Assembly (NCBI RefSeq): GCF_000209165.1
Contig: NC_009044.1
Span: 992,001 to 1,056,000, forward strand
Origin: Scheffersomyces stipitis CBS 6054
Taxonomy: Eukaryota > Ascomycota > Pichiomycetes > Serinales > Debaryomycetaceae
Direction of reading: 5' to 3'
DNA length: 64,000 bases
Part shown: in pieces, positions 53,421-61,900 of the stretch
How the letters are laid out: each line of letters starts with the position of its first letter
Position numbering within the stretch: the first letter of the stretch is position 1
Program-made: the position numbers and the translations under genes
The notes under the pieces: model-generated
What the model saw: the letters and a program-made list of their open reading frames with translations, nothing else
Told to the model about the DNA's origin: nothing
Databases searched by the model: none

Positions 53421-54290
53421 ATACTTGTCCCGAGTGACATTCTACTGATTGACAGCCTACCAAGGCTGATATCTACTTGTCCCGAGCGACTGCTTCTTAT
53501 TGACGGCCCCCTTGGCTGCTCTCCACTTGTCCCGTGCGACATCTTACTTATTAACAGCCCTCTGGCTGATCTCCTCATGTCCCGAGCGACATCTTACTTA
53601 TTGACAGCCCTCTGGCTGATCTCCACTTGTCCCGTGCGACATCCTACTTATTAACAGCCCACTGGCTGATCTCCTCATGTCCCGAGCGACATCTTACTTA
53701 TTGACAGCCCTCTGGCTGATCTCCACTTGTCCCGTGCGACATCCTACTTATTAACAGCCCACTGGCTGATCTCCACTTGTCCCGAGCGACATCTTACTTA
53801 TTGACAGCCCTCTGGCTGATCTCCACTTGTCCCGTGCGACATCCTACTTATTAACAGCCCATTGGCTGATCTCCTCATGTCCCGAGCGACATCTTACTTA
53901 TTGACAGCCCTCTGGCTGATCTCCACTTGTCCCGTGCGACATCCTACTTATTAACAGCCCTCTGGCTGATTCTACTGGTCCCGAACGACTACTTCTTATT
54001 GACGGCCCTCTTGCCTGATCTCTACTAGTCCCGAGCGACATCATACTTCTGAACGGCCCTCTGGCTGCTCTCTACTAGTCCCGAGCGACTACTTCTTATG
54101 GACGGCCCTCTTGGCGGATCTCTATTTGTCGCGAACGACATCTTACTTATTAACAGCCTGCCGAGGCTGCTTCCTTCTGGTCCCGAGTGACTACCTACTG
54201 CCCACTATCTTGGCTGATTCCTTCTGGTCCTGAGTAACTAGTTTTTGACAATCCACTGACTGATTCTCGTTAGTCCTGTGTGAATAGTTG
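53421..54290 (+). repeat. Tandem array of 50-bp units inside family 4
   Basis: About 15-16 good units plus two or three decayed ones. The CCCG of GTCCCG recurs at 53429, 53481, 53531, 53581, 53631, 53681, 53731, 53781, 53831, 53881, 53931, 53980, 54030 and 54080, so the register is almost exactly 50 bp. Units alternate in type, CCCGTGCGACATCC...TTAACAG and CCCGAGCGACATCT...TTGACAG, giving a 100-bp dimeric order in the middle. Each unit holds an inverted repeat CAGCC-NNNN-GGCTG. Edge units are more diverged, as expected of an array that grows from its centre. Confidence 0.93.
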
Positions 54291-55734
54291 CTATTGTTAG
54301 TCACTTGTGACTATGCTGCTAGTACTGTAGGACCATTTACTGTGGGTGACGAGTAATTACTTCCTGTCAGCTCTATGTGACCATTTGCAGTGGTCGTTCC
54401 CATCTGTTTACTGCAAGCTCATAATGGTTACTTGCTTTCGGTCTGTTATTACTACTTACTATTATTCCTTTGCGACTAGTTATAGAAGACTGCCACTATT
54501 TATTGATGCTAGTCTTCTATAACTATATCATCTGATATGAGAGATCCCCGAGTGTTCTCCTATTATTTATTGCTGAGCCTGCCGTGGCTCCCTACTGTAG
54601 TCCGTTACGACTACCTCTCGTCTTACCCAACAAACTTGGGTATTCCTTCTGTATTTTAAAGTGACACCCGGTCATTCTTAATTCTTTTACGATTAATTGC
54701 TACAGTCTACTGTGACTGTATTCTCTGTATTCTGCGAGAAACCTGATTGTGTTCTCGCTTACCTAGAATGATACACTCGCAGTCATTCCATGGTTGCGGT
54801 GGTATTTGGAACCTTATGTCGCGTTCCATTTAACCTACAATATGGTGCTCCGAGAGTCCATATTAACCATATGATTCCACGTCAGTCTGTTGGGCCCATG
54901 CAGTCTACGTGTATCATCTGAATTACTTTCTACTCCAAATTCAAGGAGTATCTGCTAAAGATAGCAACCCTATTCTCGAATATAGAATAGTATGCGCTGT
55001 TATAAAATCTGCACAAGCGGTGCAGTACTCACCGGTTCTGATAAGAAACATGAGTCTATGTTCTGACTGAAACTATCATCACTACCTTTATTTACTGTGA
55101 GGATGATAGTGAACATTGCGTGTGCAAACTACAAATCTGTGAATTACGAATGTTGTACTTTTAGATTATGGGGGAATGTGAATAGATTGCTGTTCTAATC
55201 CAAGAGTACTTGATTACACAGTTGCCCTTACAAAATGTGTAAGAGTAAAATGAACGACTATTAGATTAAGAGCAGGAGTATTGAACATTGGAAATATCAA
55301 ATGATCTAATCTAATAGTAATGTTGAATTGATTCATCGTTAGATATGGTTATGTCTACAGTGTGCCGTACACACAAATAACCTCATTCTTATATCTACAT
55401 TATACCATACTAACATCGTTATCGGATATAATGTTGATCTCGATAATCACAACACAATGTGGGTATCCTACCCAACAACAATATGACCATCACGTAAGTG
55501 ATGGAATACTACTCCTGGATGAAATTTAACAGGAAATTTAAGAAATAATCACTAGTGATCAAGATGCTCCAAATGGAATCTGAAAATAAGGACTATACAT
55601 CACGAAGATTATTACCAGTCTATCAGGAAGTGCAAAGAGTGAAAGTTCACAAATACTTTCAAAACAGATGCTACTGATTTGAACTAAGAGCTGGATCAGA
55701 TGCAAACTTCAATAACCATTAGATTATGGGGGAA
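54291..55734 (+). other. Family 4 internal region right of the array
   Basis: 1.4 kb without a coding frame. The first few hundred bases still show faint gtcc/gac spacing, as if it were older array. TTAGATTATGGGGGAATG at 55161-55178 duplicates the terminal polypurine tract plus the first LTR bases. The region ends in the true polypurine tract at about 55722-55734. Confidence 0.55.
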
Positions 55735-56181
55735 TGTTGAGATTGGAAATCTAGAGTAATCCAATAGATTGAAGTTTAGTTATATAACAAGAAACTGAGC
55801 GTGCAAGAAACTGCGAATGCAAGAAATAATATTTCAGATTAGAAGCATTATTCAGAAACGCACAGGTTGCAAATTAAGCCGCACTGATGTGCAGGCAACT
55901 CTGAGGTATAAAAGAAAGCTGAAATCCTCAAAGTCTTGAAAAAGTTTATACGTTTATAATGAATCAATTTACGATTCATTTGAGGGAGGTTATTCTAGAG
56001 ATGTAGAGAATAACATATTGAACAACTGTAGGATACGCTGTATCCATATAGACAAGTTGCGCGCCTTGTTTAAACAGTTGTATCAAGATAAAGAAGAAGA
56101 CAGACAAATTACAACATGGATAGGCAATCAAGAGGTCTACATAAACTAGAGTCCATCATATCAACAATTCACATTTCAATA
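55735..56181 (+). repeat. 3' LTR of family 4
   Basis: 447 bp, same as the left LTR as far as I can read by eye. Followed by the TGAAA target duplication. Confidence 0.92.
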
Positions 56182-56332
56182 TGAAACCCCGGAACTCCAT
56201 ACCAAGAGTCCCAATAGTGACCTCCATACGCGTACGCCATTCACGATAGTTGAAACGCGAAACTAGTTTCTGGGAGTCATCAAACTTGATGTTTGAGACG
56301 GATTGGCTCATAACCTGTTGAAAATTAGACAT
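56182..56332 (-). pseudogene. Displaced 5' end of family 2 Gag
   Basis: Starts with ATG at 56330-56332 inside the family 2 LTR and runs through the primer site into gag. The 151 bases left of the family 4 insertion, joined to 52512-48071 with one target-duplication copy, give a multiple of three (4593 bases, 1530 codons plus stop). This shows that the insertion is the only break in the frame. Confidence 0.88.
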
Positions 56333-56676
56333 TGTATATTAATAAAGATATAGTTAACTCTTGATAATGAAGTTCAATTTCAAGTTCTGATTATTCTTCT
56401 GATATTGGAGAATATCCTACCATATTTATATTGTTCAGATCCCCTTATCTTCCCCCTTATTCATATTCTTATCTCCCCCTATTCTTATCTCTAGCCCGCC
56501 TCCAATTTCATTACGGATAAGTTCTATTCCGTTGAGGCGGGTCTGATAAGGGGTTACTCCTATTCTCAGAGATAGGACCAGTGGAACTTCCTTATTTGTA
56601 AATTTGCAGCCAGTACTGCACATAGTTATCTGATTGTTAGATTACAATTATAGTTTCAATTCTCTGAATTTCAACA
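56316..56676 (-). repeat. 5' LTR of family 2
   Basis: 361 bp, partner of 47686-48046. GGCTCATAACC at 56305-56315 is its primer-binding site on the - strand. Confidence 0.92.
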
Positions 56677-56681
56677 AGTCG

Positions 56682-56837
56682 GACATAATTGATTCTCATT
56701 GGTAGATGTTATCTTATCACATTACTGTGCACAATTATGTCTGAATGGCTGCAAATCCTGCATTCATAAAGTTTACGCATTGGATTAAAAATAGAATATA
56801 GAATATGCTTTTAGGTTTGATATCAGCATATTCAACA
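56682..56837 (-). repeat. Second part of the split family 3 LTR
   Basis: 156 bp completing 47449-47685; ends ATATTCAACA, followed by the GAATA target duplication. Confidence 0.9.
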
Positions 56838-56842
56838 GAATA

Positions 56843-57266
56843 TGCATGATCTAGAAAATATCATAGATACCGGATATTGATAATCTAATAGATTTGGCTG
56901 CAACTCTTGTGAGAGCAAATCATATATCATAATAAGGATATGGTGGTAATAGAAAACACAATGGCAGGTATACAGAGATGATAGGAGAACCCCACACGGA
57001 CATATGGAAACAGATGTGGAGAAAGGTCTCAACCCCACAGCTATGAGATGAACGTGATGCAGAGAATAGGATCCATGAGATATTGAACAAGAATCACATG
57101 GAGCATGTGAGTGTGAGACAACAACATAAATAAGGGTGGTATCCCCTTAGAGTTAGATAGACTTTCTAAATGTTTAATAACGATAACTAGAACAACTTAC
57201 AAGTTCTACCTTTACTGTTAACAATTATTACACGTAAGACACTATGAATGCTTCTGAACTTCAACA
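56843..57266 (+). repeat. Second part of the family 1 3' LTR
   Basis: 424 bp which with 46921-46963 make 467 bp. It ends ...GAACTTCAACA at 57266 and again includes the Gag start codon seen in the 5' LTR. Confidence 0.9.
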
Positions 57267-57420
57267 TCTATTACCATCATATCCTTAATATGATATGTGA
57301 TTGGCTATCACAAGAGTTGCAGCCAAATCTATTAGATTATCAATATCCGGTATCTACGATATTTTCTAGATCATGCATATTCATGCATTATCAAACTTTA
57401 TCTATTACCGGATTTCAACA
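57267..57420 (-). repeat. Truncated inverted family 1 LTR
   Basis: 154 bp, the reverse complement of the first third of the family 1 LTR. It joins directly to the full + strand LTR at 57266/57267, so the two copies lie tail to tail. Confidence 0.85.
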
Positions 57421-58505
57421 GCCTCCCTTAATCTAATAGTCTCTTCACGAAATCCCTGCTAACGCTCTTAATTTTATGTGTTGTGGTTTTGCTAGCGCCT
57501 TTGTGAATATGTCGGCTATATTGAATTCAGATTTGACAGGTATTAATTTGATAGTCTCCTCTTTTATCCTTTCACGGATGAAATGGTATCTTATGTCGAT
57601 ATGCTTAGTCCTCAGATGAACGGTTGGATGTTCACTTAGTTTTATACAGGATACATTATCCTCATGAATTCCTATAGGTAATGTTAGTGGTATCTGTAGT
57701 TCACCAAATTGTTGAATATGCTGATATCAAACCTAAAAGCATATTCTATATTCTATTTTTAATCCAATGCGTAAACTTTATGAATGCAGGATTTGCAGCC
57801 ATTCAGACATAATTGTGCACAGTAATGTGATAAGATAACATCTACCAATGAGAATCAATTATGTCCGACTAACCTGAAATTCTGGTCATGTCGTTTCATT
57901 TCATCCTGATGAGGGGTCAGCCTGTGATTGTATTTGGCATCTATATAAGGGGGTCTTACTCCCCCTTCTCCTTTCTAACTTTCTATAACTTTTCTTCTTC
58001 TATATGGAAATTATCTATCTTAAATAAGTTAATCAATATACTGTCCTACATTATGAATAATCCGATTCAATCTACTGAGCTTCCAAAGCAAACAGTTCAA
58101 CACAAATAGGGTTCTTAACCAAAGCACTTCCTTCACGGCTTCTGCTAGTGCGATATATTCGGCTTCAGTGGTAGAAGTTGCGACTATAGCTTGCTTCTTC
58201 GATTTCCAAGAAATCAATCCTCCTCCGAACTTCACTGCATAGCCCGTGACGGATTTCCTATTGTCTGTTGAAGATCCCCAATCCGCGTCTACAAATACTT
58301 CAAGTTGTCCAGTCTTTGAGTAACGTTGCCCAAGAGACCTGGTTCCCTTGAGATATCGAAGAACATGCTTCGCTGCTGTAAGATGTGCCTCTCTTGGCTC
58401 TTTAAAGTATCTACTGAGAACTCCTGTAATAAAACTTATGTCTCCTCTTACCGTGTTGCTAGCATATAGCAACTTTCCAACTATTGATCGGTATAAGGTA
58501 GGATT
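57421..58505 (-). pseudogene. Inverted 3' fragment of family 1 Gag-Pol (RT end and RNase H)
   Basis: Matches 46201-46887 on the opposite strand: stop codon at about 57445-57447, TKHIDIRYHF, the TTEAEYIALAEAVKEVLW segment and FVDADWG. Protein differences are few (for example KSV for KSI), so the copy is young. It is interrupted by a solo family 3 LTR at 57710-58102 and cut at 58505 by the next family 3 element. Confidence 0.88.
57710..58102 (+). repeat. Solo LTR of family 3
   Basis: 393 bp in the orientation opposite to the other family 3 copies. CAAAT at 57705-57709 and 58103-58107 is the target duplication in the inverted family 1 fragment. Solo LTRs arise by recombination between the two LTRs of a full element. 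Confidence 0.9.
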
Positions 58506-58898
58506 TGTTGAACTGTTTGCTTTGGAAGCTCAGTAGATTGAATCGGATTATTCATAATGTAGGACAGTATATTGATTAACTTATTTAAGATAGATAATTT
58601 CCATATAGAAGAAGAAAAGTTATAGAAAGTTAGAAAGGAGAAGGGGGAGTAAGACCCCCTTAAATAGATGCCAAATACAATCACAGGCTGACCCCTCATC
58701 GGGATGAAATGAAACGACATGACCAGAATTTCAGGTTAGTCGGACATAATTGATTCTCATTGGTAGATGTTATCTTATCACATTACTGTGCACAATTATG
58801 TCTGAATGGCTGCAAATCCTGCATTCATAAAGTTTACGCATTGGATTAAAAATAGAATATAGAATATGCTTTTAGGTTTGATATCAGCATATTCAACA
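58506..58898 (-). repeat. 3' LTR of the right-hand family 3 element
   Basis: 393 bp, near-identical to 46964-47356 (one visible difference around position 58700, cgggatg for caggatg). Confidence 0.92.
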
Positions 58899-58925
58899 TC
58901 CCCCCTTAATCCAATGGTCATTTAA

Positions 58926-61900
58926 TTATGATAGTTGCATTCCTGATAGTTGGATTAAGTGTTGGAAGGTTCCTGGAGTTAGTCCTTTTGTAAACATGTC
59001 TGCAACGTTGTCAGCAGATTTGATTTGGCGAAGTTTGACAATATTGTCTATGATTTTGTCACGGATGAAATGATAGCGAATATCTATGTGTTTCGTACGT
59101 TCGTGGTGTACAGGATGTTCGCTGAGTTTGATACACGAGGTGTTATCTTCCCAAATCATTATTGGTAGTGATATTGGGATGTGAAGTTCTCTGAAGAATG
59201 TTATTAGCCAGATAACTTCTTTTATAACGGTTGCGAGAGCCATGTACTCAGCTTCAGTGGTTGACAACGCTGTGGTGGTTTGTTTCTTGGATTTCCAAGA
59301 GATTAGGCTTCCCCCATACTTGATGGCATACCCACTGATTGATTTCCTGTCACTGCTATCACTTCCCCAGTCTGAGTCAACAAACACTTGTAGATCGTTT
59401 ATGTTTGTGTAGTGCTGACCGAGTTTCTGTGTTCCCTTTAGATAGCGGAGAACATGTTTGGCGGCAGTTAGAGTTACCTCTGTTGGTTCGTTGAAGTACC
59501 GACTTAACATTCCAACAATATACGCAATATCACCTCGTATGGTATTGCTAGCGTAAAGAAGCTTTCCTACTATGCTTCTGTAAATTGTTGCATCGCAGGG
59601 TTTGGATTTCTGGTTTAGATGCTGTCCCTGAATAATAGGACTTTTCACGCTGTTGAGCTCTTCAAGATTTAGTTCCTCCAACGTTTTCTTGATGTAGTCA
59701 GAAAGATTTGCTGTGATCCCATCAGGGCCCTGTTCTATGTTGATTCCTAGGAATTTGCGTGCCAATCCAAGATCCTTCATCTTGAACTTGTTCAGGAGAA
59801 GTTTCTTGGCCTCGTAGATTTCATTTTCTCGAGGACTCGCAATAAGTAGGTCATCGACGTAAAGGCCAAGAATCACATTATTTCTTCTGTAGATCCCGAA
59901 CTCGGATTTTGATCGAATAAAGCCGTTATTCTCCAAGAATTTATTAATAGTCGAGTTCCAGATCAATGGAGCTTGTTTTAGACCGTAGAGTGATTTGTTC
60001 AACTTACAAACCATATGTGGATATTGTTCATCTATGAAACCTTTAGGCTGCTTAATGTAGAGTTCTGTGTCAATCTTCATCTTATGTACAGCCGCTATGG
60101 CTAGTAGAAGTTTGATACTTTCACTCCTGATCACAGGCGCAAAGGTTTCTTCATAGTCAATTCCATGTTTTTGTCTAAAACCTAGAGCAACTAGTCTGGC
60201 TTTGTAAGTTCCATCATCTTTGATGGTATATACCCACTTCATTCCTAGGGCTCGTTTTCCCTTAGGAAGCTCAGCAAGAGTCCACGTAGAGTTTTCCATT
60301 TGAGCACCAAATTCCTTGTTCATAGCTTCAATCCATCGTTCTCGTTGAGGACTGTTAGTGGCTTCCTCATAGGTGCGTGGCACTTGTGGAGTCATTATGG
60401 TGACCATAAATGCACTGCTACCCATAATGAGAGGTTGGCCATGTGTTTCAGTATAGTCGAGATCGTTGGGATTGTCTGCTTCTGAAAACGATTCACTATC
60501 GGTGGTGATGTACTCAATTTGTTGTCTCTGTGGATAGTTGATCAAATTTTGATTGTTCAGTTGTCTCTGTGACCGTGTTGGAACAAGTATTGGTCTGTGT
60601 GCCCTCTTGAGTGTTTGTGGATGTGTTCCATCACGCGACGGAACCGGGGTGAGTTTATGCTTAACCCCATTCACCGGAGGAGGACGCGACACAACAAGAT
60701 GAGTTAGTTTGTTGTTGGTCTCAGAATTCAGAGGGACCAAGGCACGGTCAGTCAGCGATAGGATGAGTTCCATCCCCCCTGAAGCAGGCAACTCAATGAG
60801 ACGAGTAGGCGAAAGACCCGGAGGGAGGAGGAATTGCTGAGGACGAGATTGAAGTGGGGGAGAATCAGGAACCTCAATAATAGGAGAGGATTGAGGAGAG
60901 TCGGATTGAACGACCCGAGGCAGTGGTTGAGGAGGAGGTGGAGGTGTAGAGGACACCACAGTCTGCGTAGTAGGAGTATGACGAGTGAGCGGCAGAGGAT
61001 AAGTGGCGGAGGCGTCCTCCATGTCCGTATTAGAAGTAGGACGAATAAGCGGAAGGGGATCCATGTCAGAGGCATCCTCCATTTCCGAGTCATGATAAGA
61101 AGAAAGGTCATCCGAATCCATCACCACGATGTCCATATAGGTTGACGGATCTGGATATTCTTCCTGATCCAGCAGAACATCCATAGAGGAGCGTGTGGAG
61201 ATCAGAGGTGACGAACGTGGATGAGTACCGTATTGGTCAGGAGCATCGAAGAATTCCTGATCAGAGACTACTTCCATGTCATAGCCATCTTCAGACATAG
61301 GCTCAGGCTCAGTATCCGTAGAGTCTATTTCCATGGGTATGGCTGATGAAGATCCAGGGATAGGGGATGGAGCCTCAACCGCAGGATGAGGAAGACCGAG
61401 AGGAGCAGTAGGAGCAGATGGTCTATTGCGAGGAACAGGAAGAAGGGAGGGTACTGTACGAGGTGCTGGAAGTGAAGGTACCGTACGAGGTGCTGGAAGA
61501 GATGGCACCTTACGAGTTGAAGGAAGGGAGGGTACCTTACGAGGAGCAGGAAGGGATGGTACCGTACGAGGAGCAGTAAGAGTTGGTACCTCACGAGAAG
61601 AAGCAGGAGCTGTATAGGAGTCGTCGGACAGCTCGTAGGAGTCAGAGGGAGGCAGATCGGACCTCTGAGCCAGAACAACGGCACGGGATGGTGCAGTTAG
61701 GGCCGCAGAAGTAGAAGGTACCAGAGTATCAGAAGGTACCAGAGTAGCAGAAGGTACCGGAGCAGAAGAAGGTACCGGAGCAGAAGAAGGTACCGGAGCA
61801 GAAGAAGGTACCGGAGTAGAAGCAGGCGCCGGAGTAGGAGAAGATACCAGAATAGGAGAAGGCACCGGTGTAGGAGTCGACGGAGGCTGCGACAGAGGAG

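Larger units (their letters stand above)
52518..56181 (+). mobile_element. Non-autonomous LTR retrotransposon, family 4, with internal tandem array
   Basis: Two 447-bp LTRs (52518-52964 and 55735-56181) that look identical, flanked by TGAAA at 52513-52517 and 56182-56186, the target duplication in family 2 gag. A 14-base primer site GGTTATGAGCCCTG follows the left LTR and a polypurine tract ATTATGGGGGAA precedes the right one. The 2.77-kb inside has no gag, protease, integrase or polymerase frame; its main content is a 50-bp tandem array. The ends end in ATA instead of ACA. Identical LTRs mean that it moved recently with proteins supplied in trans. Confidence 0.88.
47686..56676 (-). mobile_element. 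Ty1/copia LTR retrotransposon, family 2, hosting family 4
   Basis: LTRs 47686-48046 and 56316-56676, both 361 bp and apparently identical. AGTCG at 47681-47685 and 56677-56681 is the target duplication, located in a family 3 LTR. Primer site GGTTATGAGCC is at 56305-56315 (- strand). The polypurine tract is ATTATGGGGGGA next to the left LTR (about 48047-48058). Without the family 4 insertion the element would be about 5.3 kb with one open frame. Equal LTRs and an intact frame point to recent insertion. Confidence 0.92.
46964..56837 (-). mobile_element. Family 3 element reduced to two LTRs and 92 bp, hosting family 2
   Basis: LTR 46964-47356 (393 bp), internal remnant 47357-47448 with the primer site and the first codons of gag, second LTR in two parts (47449-47685 and 56682-56837, together 393 bp). 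GAATA at 46959-46963 and 56838-56842 is the target duplication in the family 1 LTR. Almost all of gag-pol is deleted. The second LTR was later split by the family 2 element. Confidence 0.88.
42139..57266 (+). mobile_element. Ty1/copia LTR retrotransposon, family 1, with nested insertions
   Basis: 5' LTR 42139-42605, internal 42606-46887 with one intact Gag-Pol frame, 3' LTR in two pieces (46921-46963 and 56843-57266) split by a 9.9-kb nest of other elements. Both LTRs add up to 467 bp. The right flank (TCTAT) does not repeat the left flank (GTTTT), so the element was rearranged after insertion: its 3' LTR now abuts an inverted partial copy of the same family. Confidence 0.88.

Noticed and set aside
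53421..54290. Regularly spaced repeats as a possible CRISPR array
   Set aside because: Host is a eukaryote; units are contiguous 50-bp tandem repeats without unique spacers, and they lie inside an LTR element.
46936..58720. Repeated small frames (60-119 codons) inside LTR copies of families 1, 2 and 3
   Set aside because: They recur only because the LTRs recur, run antisense to element transcription or end at LTR borders, and encode nothing recognisable.
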